In this document: positions 33,525-45,931 of the stretch, in pieces
Layout of the letters: every line of letters starts with the position of its first letter
Numbering within the stretch: the first letter of the stretch is position 1
Assembly: GCA_015178975.1 (NCBI GenBank)
Contig: WHVD01000078.1
Span: 248,001 to 312,000, forward strand
Direction of reading: 5' to 3'
DNA: 64,000 nucleotides
DNA from: Hysterangium stoloniferum
Lineage: Eukaryota; Basidiomycota; Agaricomycetes; Hysterangiales; Hysterangiaceae
Position numbers and translations under genes: made by a program
The notes under the pieces: generated by a model
The model's database searches: none
Told to the model about the DNA's origin: nothing
The model's input: the letters and a program-made list of their open reading frames with translations, nothing else

Positions 33525-34152
33525 GGCGAGAATGGGTGCTGTTTTGGAGGGGGTTTTCGCTTATGCGAGCCCAAGTGGACTGCAAGATCAAGATGGACTC
33601 ACAATTATTTTGGAAAGAGTGTAGAAATCAAAGAGAAGATTGGGGGACTGTGGCGGTCGACCACAACGAACTGTAGGAGTCGAATGACTAATACTCGGTG
33701 CTTTGTCTGTTACGGTCACGTGATAGGAGCCGAATAATTGGGTTCGAAGATATGAGAACTTGATAGAAAGTTCGAGCGAGCTATAGTACTTGTATTACGA
33801 TCACTGGGCGTGTACGCAATTTCATGACACTCGGACAAGCATGATAAAAGACTCAGAGGAATTGTTGTTCTACAATTAATTTGTGGATCATAGATTCATA
33901 ATTACGGCTAGCATTTACTTAATCATTTGAGATAGATAGTTATGCAATTTCATAATCAAAACAGTTTAGAGAACAGCGCCAAAACAAAAGAGAACTAGAC
34001 CGAAACACTAGCTTTGCATAGAATGTGTGCATGTATGTGGTTTGGGAGAATTGTTGTCATGATAGAATGGGAAAAAATTGCGTGCAGATACGAGCAAAAT
34101 ACCAAGCAAGAGAAAAGAAAAGAAAAATCGTTCATGATAGAAACATCCGTGT
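33525..34152. other. Intergenic region, TFIIB promoter side
   Basis: It holds the promoter of TFIIB and the 3' flank of the Btz gene, both minus strand. No gene or distinct motif is seen. Confidence 0.5.
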
Positions 34153-37100
34153 CTAATAATACCCTCCTGGGTAGGGTTCCTGCCCATATGAGTTGTACTG
34201 TTGGGGCTGGCCAACATCCACACCAGGATAATGTTGTGCGTATCCGTATGGGTTATTCCTACCCGCAGCTATCGGATAATAATATGTTGCTTGCTGATAC
34301 ATAGCTTGTTGCTGTCGCTGAGCATCATCAAATGACTGTTGCGCCTCTCCGGCGTAATAATCCATAGCTTGTGCATGACCCTGCACATGCGTTGCTGGTG
34401 TGAACGGTTCGGCGTCGGCAGCTAGCCTGGAGCCAGGAAGTCGTCCTTGGCTAGCCACACGAGCATGATTGACGTCCATCTCCCTGTCTTTGTCTTCGCC
34501 GTCCGGAGCACGTATCTCAATCCGACTGCTTTGCCGCGGTAAAGAAAACAGAGGCGGAAAGCCTGGGGGTGACATAGACATGGGGGAGGCATGTGGAACG
34601 AAATGAACGCTACCATGATGACCATGATGCAGTGGCATTGGTTGAGGGTTGTACATTGTGATTTGCATGGGTTGCGGGGGTGGCGGCGGCGGAGTTTGTA
34701 AATACACCGCGCGACCAGTTGCAATCTCGTATGTCATACCATTCTCGGCATATGCAATCCCAAGAGGCAAAGGAAGCCCTTGAGTGGTGTACGAGTAAGG
34801 GGAGCCATACGATGCTGATGGTTGGAAAGGCGGCGGGAAAGTCTGGAGGGGAGGCGGGGGAGGCTGTGAATGTGTAAGCTCGACCTGGTCCGCTTGTTCC
34901 ACTCCCCCTTCAGGTGAATAATGCTCCTCTACGTTCCCGACAGGTGAGGACCAGTTTTCTAACTGTTGGCTTGTCGGCGGGATCTTGACAATCGAACCGG
35001 TACTCCAGCCCGAGTATTCCTGAGGCTCGGGAAGCACAGCAGAATGCGTAGGCTGCGGTGCGCTTAATGGAGCCAGGTTTAGAGTGGTGACTTCGTCAGT
35101 TGCTGGGACTTCCCGTTGCTTTCCCAAACTCTTCGGAGAAGGGAGCTTTACCACAATCGAATTGGGCGGGAGAGGCTCATTAGATACCGGCTCCTTTGGT
35201 GCACTTGCAGGGACTTCTTCCAACAACAATCTGATAATGACATGTTGATCCTGTACCGACGAGGCTCCAGGGAGCTTGATACGAACGCCCTGGCCAAGAC
35301 CTTGAGCGGGAATTGGCTTCAGATCCGCCTCGGAATAGAGGTAGCCATCAAACTGTTTAGTCCAAACCCGCTCGGGTTTCATGGCGAACCAGGGACGCAC
35401 GTTGTTACCAAATGCTAGGATATCTGGTTCGGCAGGTTCAACAGCTGTTCGCATTCGCGCAGGACGGACTTTAGGTTGCTGCACGCGTGGTGGGCGGGGA
35501 CTGGTGGCACGTCTTGTAGACGAGAACCCGTCGTCAAAGCTGAATTGCCCTTTACCCCGGCCACCGCCGCGAGAATTTCTGCCTCTACCACGAGTGGAAG
35601 AGCCTTGGGTCCAATCATCGTTCTCCCTCGGTGCTTTGCGTCGGTTTCTCCCTTGGTTGAAACCAGAACCAGTGCTGTAATTCATCGCTGCACCCCATCC
35701 ATCATTCGATGCACCTGTAACCTCCTTAGGTCCATTAGTTTCCTCTGTTGATTCTTCCCAAGTAAGTGCCTCGGTACTCGGAGCAGCCCAATCAATTACA
35801 TCGTTACTCGTAGCCCAATCAACCGCATCATTACTTGGAGCAGCCCAATCAATTGCATCGTTACTCGGAGTAGCCCAATCAACCGCATCATTACTTGGAG
35901 CAGCCCAATCAACTGCATCGTTACTTGGAGCAGTCCATTCATCGGTGCCCATGTTTGGTGCTGGTGCGGCCTCAATATTAGCGCCGCGAGCTTTGTTCTT
36001 TGGGTTTTTCTTTTTCTGTGGCGGTCCAGACGAGGTACCCTGTCCCCAGCCATCGTTGGTTGAAGTGAATGCTCCATCATTGGTTGAGGTGGAAGTACCA
36101 TCGTTGGCTGAGGCGAAAGCGTCATCCTTTGTTGAAGCGACAGCATAATTGTTGGCCGAGTTTGAGACTTCATCATTGCCCAGAGCAACACCCTCATCGT
36201 TGGTCGTCGCTCCCCACTCATCCTCGGTCGTCTGAATTCCGGTAACCTGAAACTCCGACGTGTCGTTGTTCAAGGCGAGATCGGAAGGTTCACCCTTGGG
36301 GGAAACCACAGAGCCAGTATCCCAAAGAATAGGTTCGTCATTCTCAGTCGGGGCAGCCCAGTCCGCAGCTCCCCCCCAATCCATATCAGGTTCAGGGGAT
36401 GAAAGTTTAACAGCCAACGAACTAGGGAAATCGTCCTCCACTGCATCGAGTGAGCCGTGTTTCCAATCACTTTTGGGAGCACGGCCCTTGCGCGGAAGAT
36501 CAGATTCGGTCGCATCAAAAAGATCGTGTTTCCAGACGTCTCCGCTTTGACCGCCACCTCGGGCGCGCGATGTGTCTGCTCGTCTTTCATCCTGCTCAGC
36601 ACCAAACCTATCATGCTTCCAGGGACCATCATCTGCATCATCTGGCGGGCCGCTAACATTGTTGAAGCCTCCACGACCTCGACCCCGTCCACCCCCGAAG
36701 CCACCACGTCCACGACCTGCACCACTTCCCTGCCATTTGCCTCGCCACCAACCGCTCAACGACCGTAGATTCTTGTCAAGAAGGCGGTCATCGTGAGACC
36801 AGAACTGACCCACTGTAGGCACGTAAGCAGGGTCGCTGTTTAATTTCTGAAGATAAGCGTGTCGGGCAAATCCTGTGTTGCGTTTGGACGAGGATGCGTC
36901 TTCGGGTGCTTTATCGCGAGACTGACTTCGCTTGCGCTGAGGCTGTGATAAACGGGGTGAAGGATATGACTCGTCCTCCTCCGGTTGAGGGGTAGAACCT
37001 TCTGGAACAGAAAAATCGGCAAAGTCGACGATTGGCAAGTCGGCCTGCCCATTCTCCTTCTCATCCGTGACCAAGTCAGACCAGTCCTGTCGTTTGGGAA

Positions 37101-37464
37101 ATAGAGATTCTGTAATGTCTGGGAGTGCTATTGGCGAACTACTACCTTGAGCGACATGCAACGGATCCGCAGGACTGGGGGCGCGTGATCTATACTTCGG
37201 TTCATCTTCAGTCTCAGAATCAGAAAGGGACTGCGACTCGAGACTAGTTGCAACGGTATCGGTGTCTGAGTCAGACCGAGGCTCACGAACAACCTCTGAA
37301 TCCGAGTCCGTCTCATTCAGCCTCCCCCTTGCTCGCCTCCTAGCCACTACTCTTGGCTTCATTGTGTGAGCCATCGAGGTAGAAGGACTTGAGTTTGATT
37401 CTACATCATCTTTAACCTGGCTTGGTTGCTTGACAGGAACAGAAATGCGGGCTGGAGGAGGCAT
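34153..37464 (-). CDS. Btz/CASC3-like exon-junction complex protein
   Basis: CASC3/Barentsz binds eIF4A3 in the exon junction complex, which marks spliced mRNA. One open frame of about 1100 codons is seen. The N-terminal part is acidic and Ser-rich. About residues 200-245 hold the Btz core (FARHAYLQKLNSDPAYVPTV, GQFWSHDDRLLDKN, LSGWWRGKW). RGG repeats and three WKHD-type motifs follow (WKHDRFG, WKHDLFD, WKHGSLD). The middle has tandem repeats of about 13 residues with Asp-Trp (PSNDAVDWAAPSNDA) plus several WG/GW pairs. The C-terminal part is Pro/Gln/Tyr-rich with poly-Pro, ending YPGGYY. The chosen start MPPPARISVPVKQ lies eight codons inside a slightly longer open frame. Most of the protein is predicted to be disordered. 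Confidence 0.85.
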   Translation of the reverse strand: MPPPARISVPVKQPSQVKDDVESNSSPSTSMAHTMKPRVVARRRARGRLNETDSDSEVVREPRSDSDTDTVATSLESQSLSDSETEDEPKYRSRAPSPADPLHVAQGSSSPIALPDITESLFPKRQDWSDLVTDEKENGQADLPIVDFADFSVPEGSTPQPEEDESYPSPRLSQPQRKRSQSRDKAPEDASSSKRNTGFARHAYLQKLNSDPAYVPTVGQFWSHDDRLLDKNLRSLSGWWRGKWQGSGAGRGRGGFGGGRGRGRGGFNNVSGPPDDADDGPWKHDRFGAEQDERRADTSRARGGGQSGDVWKHDLFDATESDLPRKGRAPKSDWKHGSLDAVEDDFPSSLAVKLSSPEPDMDWGGAADWAAPTENDEPILWDTGSVVSPKGEPSDLALNNDTSEFQVTGIQTTEDEWGATTNDEGVALGNDEVSNSANNYAVASTKDDAFASANDGTSTSTNDGAFTSTNDGWGQGTSSGPPQKKKNPKNKARGANIEAAPAPNMGTDEWTAPSNDAVDWAAPSNDAVDWATPSNDAIDWAAPSNDAVDWATSNDVIDWAAPSTEALTWEESTEETNGPKEVTGASNDGWGAAMNYSTGSGFNQGRNRRKAPRENDDWTQGSSTRGRGRNSRGGGRGKGQFSFDDGFSSTRRATSPRPPRVQQPKVRPARMRTAVEPAEPDILAFGNNVRPWFAMKPERVWTKQFDGYLYSEADLKPIPAQGLGQGVRIKLPGASSVQDQHVIIRLLLEEVPASAPKEPVSNEPLPPNSIVVKLPSPKSLGKQREVPATDEVTTLNLAPLSAPQPTHSAVLPEPQEYSGWSTGSIVKIPPTSQQLENWSSPVGNVEEHYSPEGGVEQADQVELTHSQPPPPPLQTFPPPFQPSASYGSPYSYTTQGLPLPLGIAYAENGMTYEIATGRAVYLQTPPPPPPQPMQITMYNPQPMPLHHGHHGSVHFVPHASPMSMSPPGFPPLFSLPRQSSRIEIRAPDGEDKDREMDVNHARVASQGRLPGSRLAADAEPFTPATHVQGHAQAMDYYAGEAQQSFDDAQRQQQAMYQQATYYYPIAAGRNNPYGYAQHYPGVDVGQPQQYNSYGQEPYPGGYY

Positions 37465-37807
37465 GAAGACTAATAAAGGAGTCAGCACGAAGGAAAAACG
37501 ATGAGAGGGGATAAGAAAGTGACCTTTATGGGATTAGTTAACTGAATATTTGACTGGGTATCGAATGTTGAACGTCTACAAGCGATGCAATGATAGAAAA
37601 TGAGTATGCGACGAGCGTAGGTAGGTGGCGTCGTGGTTTGTGTTATGGCGCAAGCCGGGACAAGGACTCGGCCATAGCGGACAATGAAAGTCGGAGTTCG
37701 ACCTCGGGTTTGTCACTTTCACCCTCTTTCACTGCACAGCTTCATAAAACATGCATGTTCACAGCCAGACTAATTCAGCAGTATAAAGTGTACAGCAACA
37801 GCATTCA

Positions 37808-40506
37808 TTACTCGGAATCGGATTCCAGGTCAATTTCTGGCATCTCCTCATCCTCATCGCTATTTTGATCATCGGTTATCCCATATCCCCCCATGGATGT
37901 AGAAGTGAACATTGATGGTTGTACCGGTTCTTTAGCCTGGATGGTCCCAGCCCAATTCTGTTCATGGCTTATGGGATCCTCATGAGATGATACTGGCGGC
38001 ACTTTCGTACCTGGGTGAGGTGGCTGGGGTTCTGTTACTGCCGGGGATTCAAGACTTGCGGTGGGACCCGGTGACTTCATTGTCTGTGGAGGGATAAACG
38101 ATGAAACAGAAGCGTTTGTGGTGGCCGACCATGTTAGTGGCTCCGATTGCACATCAGCTCGTGAAACTATTTCTGTCTCGGCAGGCGCTTTGGACTCTAA
38201 TCTGGCTTCGGTGCATTCCATTGTGCCAACATTAAGGGCCTCCTCTGTTGCTTTGTCTTCCTTGATATTACCTGTCCTGAATAATGACAATGCTTCGATG
38301 GGAGGCTGGGTGCGCAATAACGGTGGGAGTCGAGGGTGCAAGAGTATTTCAACTTCCCGTTTGACCTGAAGACCGGAATATTGGTCATTAAACATTAACA
38401 TAGGTCAATACTTCAAGTGTTATGGGTATCCATACCGTTGCATTGCCATCCAACGACCAGTTAATTGCACTGACAACTAACCCCACAGCGCTATTGACCC
38501 AGCCAGATGATCCCGCGAGAACATGTTTGTTGCATATCGCTTGAACTTCGCCATACACTTGCCCGTGAAAGGAAATATCTCGCGAGAGCGTGGAAGGGGG
38601 ATGCCGTGGCAGCTCATGTAGCAAGGTAACTACTAATCGTCCAGCAAGGGTTCGTACAGTCTCCGAAAGGTGAGGATTGGGAAGCAAATGGTCCAAAGCT
38701 AAACACCAATTAGGTTCGTATCGAATGATACATAACGGCCCTTACCTCTCAAAGCAAGGAGGATAATTTCTCCGTCTATAGGAGCTGGACACAATACGCC
38801 GCGTCCCATTTTAAACACCTCGTCACCTTCATATCCACGGCCACGTTTCTTTCCTTTTTTGCTGGTGGCTGCTGAATTTTCATCGATCTGTTGCTGCACA
38901 TCTACCTTGTACGATAAAAGAGCCGTGAGCTGAGGAAGCAACGTCTTGACGAGTCTTGTCGGAGGAATGGGAGAGTGCAATGCGTATGTGTTGGATAGAA
39001 GGACAGGAAGAATGCGTAGAAATGGGGCACGATGGGACCTAGAATTAACGTTGTGATTAGGAAATGTGATTCGGTAGCCAATGACATACTTGGGTAAAGA
39101 AGGGCTCTCTAAGTGGTGCGTAATATGAGCAACCAGGCGAGATAAATGCGGGTTCAGGTGTTGGCGTAACCTGTTGCTAGTTAGTGAATAGATATCGAAT
39201 GTAAACTCAGGCATCTGACGTTTGAGCCATTTGAGATATCAATATGCATGCGAGTTTCCAAATATCGGGTATAATTGAAATCTCTAACGCCCGGCGACTC
39301 GTATCGAAATGACCATCAATCTGTACATTGACGTGAGCAGGCAATAAACCCTTTGACGCAGAAACCTACTGCATCTTCGGGTGAGCATCGTAGGAGAGCG
39401 AGTGTCAGACTATTGAGCTCTCCAATACAAACGGGAACGGGACGAGCCGTAGTTGCGCTGGAGAAGACAAATTAGATTCATGACTTGCCACGTTATAAGT
39501 TGTAAGATACCGCAGCAGCTCAGTTATAAGACTGATTGAACAATTGAGTCTGTCCAGGCACAAGGGAATAGCAAGCATTGGGTCTGTTGGAGGTGGATCG
39601 AAAGTAGGTTTCACAGATAGATTTGTACGTGGGGCTGCAAAATATCAGTATCTAATAAATTAGGCTGTGGCAATTGCTCACGCAATGAGAATGTCGAGCG
39701 TAGTGTCCCAAATGCTGACCACGCCTGGGCAATGGCTGTATCAAGGCTTTTCCGCCAGAGTGGTGCTGCGCCTACTTTGCCACCTGTAAAATGGAGTACG
39801 GTATGTAATGCACATGCGTCTGTGATAACTGCGTTTGGAGTTGGAGTGACAGACGATCCCGAGAGGAGACGCAGCGAGAAAGAAAACATATTTGTGTATA
39901 ATTGCCGATGCAATGTAGGATAGAGGGGTATTAACCGTGCGAGTGAGACCATGCCAATGTGCTGTCAACGTTTATCAAAGAGGCAGGATAACGATGGGCA
40001 AATACATACTCTTATTTCAGCATCTTCGCTCTTTTCTGCAAGGTCAAGAAGTGCTGCACTGAACTTTGGTACATTCGGGGTGACTAACTGCCTTTGAAAT
40101 TGAGGCATGGAAATAGCTTCAGTAAATATGTGTTCAATAAGTCTTATACAAGCCTTGTAAGTAGGAGGAGCCTCATTCCTCTATAGCAAAATAAATCAGA
40201 GAAAATATCACAATCAACATGACTTACAGATACGATGGGCAGCGCAACAGCAATCCAATTTTGAGCCGCCTCTACCATGACATTTTTACTCAAAATCGAT
40301 GTCTGTAACGCAAGACATAAGCCCGCCCAGCGTGCTCCAGGATGTTTTGAATGGAGGAGCGAAGACAGTCTAGAAATCCATTTTTGAAGATGCGGCGAAG
40401 GAGAAAAGTGCGCTGAGGTCAATGAAGATATAAGATATGGAAGGGATAGTACGGCAGCCTGATCTGAGCCCACTTGGAGCTGAAGAATGATTTCCAAGGA
40501 ATGCAT
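37808..40506 (-). CDS. RIX1: RIX1, pre-60S ribosome maturation factor
   Basis: RIX1 (PELP1 in animals) is the scaffold of the Rix1-Ipi complex needed for ITS2 processing and late nuclear 60S maturation. The start MHSLEIILQLQVGSDQAAVL matches the beginning of fungal RIX1 proteins. Helical repeats follow, with LQKWISRLSSLLHSKHPGAR and WAGLCLALQTSILSKNVMVE, a family hallmark. Later blocks are WHGMVSLARLIPLYPTLHRQ, GGKVGAAPLWRKSLDTAIAQ and a Pro-rich region. The acidic C-terminal tail (DEDEEMPEIDLESDSE) is typical of the family. About six introns are present. It shares a 124-bp divergent promoter with SEC10. Confidence 0.9.
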
Positions 40507-40630
40507 AGTCAATTTCCAAAATGAGAAATTCAGTACCTCTGTGATTACAAATCAAACCACGTGACTTTCCACCCAGTGAGCAGTGCATGGCTACAGTTCA
40601 CGACTTGACGACAAAACCTATTATCAAGCC
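40507..40630. promoter_or_regulatory. Bidirectional promoter RIX1/SEC10
   Basis: Divergent start codons are 124 bp apart. It contains a CACGTG E-box-like palindrome near 40,558. No TATA box is evident. Confidence 0.5.
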
Positions 40631-43600
40631 ATGAATCCAGAACCAGGGATGTTTCCACTGGATCCCAGTGTTGAGGAGGTACTGACCCTATCTACTTTCG
40701 AGGTGCGATTAGTGTGTGATTGCGAGTAAGTGCTAATGCCTGTTTCAGGATAAGTTCGATGTCAAGGACTTCGTTTCCTCCATTTCAGAGAAGCTAATAT
40801 CACAGTCTAAGGCGACTCCCGGCCGTATGTGACCTACATGCTATAGCATTGAAGTCGTGCTGATTTGTGTGCCTTTAGCATTCGACCCGAAGCCATTTAT
40901 TCGAACTTTCGAGTCTGCTGTAGACAAACTACTAGATATCCGGAAAAACCTCCAACGCCAAACTGATCTTCTGGAGCGAAGCGTTAAACCAGCAGAAAGA
41001 GATTATTCTAAGAAGATGACGGAGCTTGGTGGTGGCTTTGATGTATGTCATGTGTTGCGCAGTCTACAAACAATATCGATAGTCCACAGGCTGTAGGGAA
41101 ATCTTTTACTAGTATGGAAGGGAAGATAAGCGAAGTTGGTCGAACTGCTGTCAGAATTGGTTAGTTGGGTTGTAACGTCCTTCATTTGCTGGAAGCTCAA
41201 GGACGTACAGGAGAACAGCTGGAATCTGTCCATATATCAAGGCAGCGTGCACAGGCTGCCTACGATCTAATAGATTACTACAACCATTTCTCGAAAGGTG
41301 ATACCACACGACTAGATAATTTACAGAAAGAGGGCGGAAGAGATGGACGCCACCAAACTGCCATTATTTTGCGGCGATTGAGTATTGTTGCCAAGGAAGT
41401 GGATATGCCCAGCGCCGATAAAGTACGTGATGTATTTTCTGATATAACAGGTTGGACCTAAATCTGCTTCTCTGTCTCACCTTAAGACTCGTGAAAATAT
41501 TGACAAATATTGCGAAAAGTTCGAGAAGAATATGCTCCGCTTGTTTGACAGATGTTATCGCAAAGGAGATCCAAAAATGATGAATGTGCGTGACGGCGTT
41601 ATATGTGCGGGAACCATTCTCAATCTTCTTAACAGCACTGTGCACAGACGCTGCTTGATTTTAATGGAGGGGCATCCTGTGTGCAAATATATGTGAATCA
41701 ACATGAGTTCTTCATCTCAAAAAACCAAGTTCAAGAATTGAGTGCTGTAGAAAGTGGCCAACTGTATGTGTTTTGTTATTATGGGTAATGCAGGCTGAAT
41801 TGTTTTTTTAGATGGGAAACAATACCAGATCCAAATTCTAGCCCTCCTAAGAGCGAACCTGGCTTAGAGATATTGTTTGCCGAAATCCGAACGACAGTGG
41901 CGCAAGAGGCTCAAATTGTACAAGCTGTATTTCCTAATCCTCCTATGGTGCTACAAGTATTCTTACAAAGAGTATTTGCTCAGTCTGTAAGGTTTTCGCA
42001 GTTTAAAAACTGAAGTTCTGATGCTCAGCATACTTGACAGATCCAACAATATCTAGAGCTCCTTCTCAGCAAGGCGTCGAATATTTCGCAGCTCTCCTTT
42101 CTCCGCATGCTGCATCTCTCACATTCACAGACTTCAACATTAGTAGAATCGCTCAAGGCATACGATCTTTCGCATGTTACGGCCAGGTTAGCTTCGGATC
42201 GAGCTGTCACTGATGGATTAATCGCCAGCAATGCACCTGGAGCACCTGGCCAGGTCGTTTCTGTTTCGACGATGCTCGAAGCAGCCATAGAAGAACTGTT
42301 CATGCCATTTACGGAGGGTCAGAAATACCTTGAACGTGAAAGTAAAAATTTGGCAGAACTCTATAGTTCATACCTCTACCGCTTTACCCGCTATCATGTA
42401 AGTTTAAGGACTAGATGACTCTTACATTCGACAACATTACTTTACAGGAATCTATATCAAAATCGAAAACCTCCAATCTGCTCAACCGAGTTGTCAACCA
42501 GATTGCGGCATCTAGTGCCTCTTCCACTCCAGGGACAGCGACTACGACTGCGCAAGCAGCGGCTGCGTTTATGAAGTTCAGCGGGCTCGGCGCCGCAGCC
42601 ATTAACGAGCGAGAGAAGGAGAAGGAGAAGACTGGCGAAGAGGCTCCACGTGAAGAAGACGGCAGACTAAGTATTGATGTAGCGGAGAAAATGCTTCGAT
42701 GGCATGCGGAGGCTATTGGGCGATGCGTAGAGCTCAGCTCAACATCTGATGTGTGAGTCTGGAGGTTGCCCAAGGGACTCATTTCATCTAATAGTTATTC
42801 AGACCCAAAAACGCATTTGCACTCCTACGAGTACTCTCTGAGGCCTTGGGCCGCTCTTATGTGGAAGCAGCGTTGGAAACGTGAGTGATTTGAAGGGATA
42901 TACAATTACTTAAGAAGAATATTTTTACAGATCACTCACACGTTTGGAAACTCGTGACCCAAAGCTCGAGCCCGATCTTTCCCCATTATCCACACTACGG
43001 ACGGCCGATATGGTCTGCCATCTGTGGCAGCAATATGTGAACATTGCTCTAATGCCGTTATCCAGCTCGTCTGTCACGATTAGACGTGAGATGGTAATAT
43101 TCAACAACCAGACTATAAGCCGCGTCGAAGGATGTGCCAATGCTCTGCTTCAACGGGTCACAGACAGTGTGATCTCGTGGCTGACTGTTCAATTAAATAA
43201 ACAGAAACGAAATGACTTTAAACCCCGGAACGATGACCTGTCGTTTGCTCGTGTTAACACTGAACCCTGTGAAGCATGCTGCGAAACAATGGAGAAGGTC
43301 AGAGATGCGGCCAAGCTGAACCTGACAGGTAAAAATCTAGAGGTGTTCCTTACGGAAGTCGGAGTAACGTTTCACACGTCAGTCCACTTTTTTACATTTA
43401 TTTGTCATATTGCCAAAGTTAATGACAGGTTGCTACTCGATCACCTCAAGAGATTTCCTGTCAGTGCCACAGGCGGTCTTATGCTAGCCAAGTACGTCTT
43501 TTTTTAGCAATAGAACAATGCAATGCTCATGTGCTACGGAAAGGGATCTTAAATCATATCAAGACACTATCGCAACTTTCAACATGCCTGCGCTCTCAGA

Positions 43601-43934
43601 GCGATTCGAGTTCATTCGTCAGCTTGGGAACGTTTTCCTTATCCAGCCCGACATTCTTCGAACATATATCACTGAGAATTATCTAGGGAAAATCGAACCA
43701 GCGCTTTTGCGACCATACCTAGCTCAACGTGCTGAGTGGAATAAGGAAGAAAAGATGTTTGAAGGGTTGTTCGGTGATGAGGGTGAGAATGAGGGTAGAG
43801 GGTTCAAGGACCGTTTAGGAGTCTCCCGAATGATGAGGGAACTAGAAGCTTTGCGCATCGGTGATGGGGCTGGGTCCGGATTTAGTGCTGGGTTCAGTTT
43901 TAATAGTCTGAACACTCGCAGTCTAGGTATTTAG
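40631..43934 (+). CDS. SEC10: Exocyst complex subunit SEC10
   Basis: SEC10 is one of eight exocyst subunits tethering secretory vesicles to the plasma membrane. The start MNPEPGMFPLDPSVEEVLTL is followed by FDVKDFVSSISEKLISQS and FDPKPFIRTFESAVDKLLDI. Next is an N-terminal coiled coil (GKISEVGRTAVRIGEQLESV, AAYDLIDYYNHFSKGD), then IDKYCEKFEKNMLRLFDRCY, CVQIYVNQHEFFIS, VFLQRVFAQSIQQYLELLLS, VDSVISWLTVQLNKQKR-like helices, and FPVSATGGLMLAKY near the end. At least nine short introns are present. The tail GFSFNSLNTRSLGI is local. The gene seems complete. Confidence 0.94.
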
Positions 43935-44076
43935 ATATATGTATCTCTCGAACATACTGTACTTTTATACCCATTTTCTACTGAAGAAAGGTATTGACAA
44001 TTTGGCATAAAACACTTCATACCGGGTGGTGTGAAAATTGAACTGTGGGATAGCCATTTTTGACAGCTCGAAACCA

Positions 44077-45273
44077 TCATCGCTTTGATCGGCCTCTGTT
44101 TCCGCCCGTCTTGCCGCCTCGGGGCCTTCCCGGCAATGACGCACTACCCTTTCCCCTATTCACAGATCGAATAGCTTTCCGGACATTCAAGATATCACCA
44201 TCTCCTTCACCAGTATGTTTCGACCGTTTGGGGTTACCATCTAATTTAGATACCAGAGCCAATGATGCCTTTCGCTCAGCATCCGCAGGTACCTCGTTGG
44301 CGTCGAACTAAAAAAAGTAGGCGTGAGAACGCATTTCATTTTGTTAACTAGCCGAAATACCTTCCGCTTTACACCACGGAGCTTCGACTCCCCATTGAGC
44401 TTCTTGTCAAATCTAAAAGAGTTATGGGCGAAAAATCTAATTAAAAAGGCACTGCACTCACTTGCCCATACTAGCGGTACTGACACGGGTTGTTGCCAAA
44501 GTCCTTGCGATATCGCCTTTACGCTCCTCTTTTGATGGTGCTTTGGGACCTTGCTGCTCGAGATTCCGGGCTTTTTGCTTTTCATTCTTAGCCACACGTG
44601 CCTTCCGTTCATCTCGCGCGGCTTTGACAGGATCAAAGTCAGGGTCTAGCAAGGTGATCAGCTAAATTCGACTCGAAGGGAAAAAACCACTCCATACCGG
44701 CATTATCTGGCAATTCAGTAATCCACTGATCCTCCTTTTCACGGTTTTTGCCATCTTTGCCCCAACGATTGACCCATTCCTGTTTCTCTTCATCAAATAC
44801 CTTTTTGTCTTTTCTAGTCTTTTGGATTCCTTTAGCGGCTGCAAACTGTTCCCATTTTGTCGGCGGTTTCGGCTTTGGCAACGGTTTCGAACGGGGTAGT
44901 AGTGTTGTTGTTGGAGGAAGCTTTGCTAATGGGCCATCGCCTGTTGCCTGTACAGGTAGGGCAAAAAGAGATGTTATGAGTACTTGGCAACCGTCTCGCG
45001 CAGTCGTTAACAACAATTCTTCACGGTTTTGTCTATAAGTTGTGTCATCAGACTGTGATATAATAACTACATATGATTTGCATACTCATAAGCTTCTTGG
45101 TCGACAAGATTGAGGTCGGTTACTGTAAGCAAGCCAGCATCCACTTCGAGGGGTATTTCTTTCTCGACAACTATGGATTTGCTGAACTATTGTCAACCGA
45201 ACATTAATGAACCGTTTAAGAAGAGAACTGACTGTTTAGATTGTTCAATAGCAATTAACGAGGAGACATCCAT
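44077..45273 (-). CDS. RRS1: RRS1, ribosome biogenesis regulatory protein
   Basis: RRS1 brings 5S RNP into pre-60S particles together with RPF2. The start MDVSSLIAIEQSKQS is followed by an intron, then VVEKEIPLEVDAGLLTVTDL and LVDQEAYE. Next come LITSLFALPVQ, LPRSKPLPKPKPPTKWEQFA, GIQKTRKDKKVFDEEKQEWV and NRWGKDG with EDQWITELPDNA, the central signature of the family. The C-terminal part is very basic and ends GGNRGRSKR. Four or five introns are present. With RIX1 nearby, two 60S assembly factors lie within 8 kb, which may be chance. Confidence 0.93.
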
Positions 45274-45931
45274 GGCAAGAAGAAAGTTATACTGTCACGT
45301 GTGCTGTCACAACCACATCTTTCTCTACACAACCACTGGTACAGATGAATTAAACGGAGTAACTTATCTCAATCGCAGAGCACCATATTCACCTCTTCTG
45401 TTCTGCTGTAGTTTCCCCTACCATGTGGTTCCACGCTCGTCCCTGCACCAGATGCGCCTTTTCGGATCTATCTTCAGCTTCTAATCCCGATGACACTGAC
45501 GTTTATCGAAGACAAACGATCTGTTACCCAGGCTCCGGTATTCAATGGTATATTCGCTTATCTTACTGCTGTGTACTTTATTTGGGCTTGCTCTCAAGTG
45601 TCTGAGGCACAAGTTGCCAGTTATGACATCGGGGGAGTGTCAAAAGCTGTCCGAAGCTGAGCCTCTTGAGTATGGCTATCATGTCCTGATTGTGGTGTGT
45701 ATGATGGTATTCTGGACCCACACGGAGCAAACATAATGGCAAAATTTGTTGGATTAGGCGGTTTGTGTCAATGTCATGACCAGCCATTGACACTGCTTCA
45801 GCTAAGCCTGGGACCTCCGAGTGCAATCTCCGTCAGGCAACCTAGGCTCAGACGGATTCGCATATAAGATGCAGCAAACATGTAATTTCGGCATTCAATT
45901 TCTCGTGGTTGCTCATCCTCCAGTTGTAATA
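45274..45931. other. Intergenic region RRS1-terpene synthase
   Basis: Divergent promoter region of RRS1 and the first terpene synthase. Several small ORFs occur, none with recognisable content. Confidence 0.5.

Noticed and set aside
37590..37868. Plus-strand ORF between Btz and RIX1 genes
   Set aside because: Overlaps the acidic RIX1 C-terminus on the other strand and has no signature.
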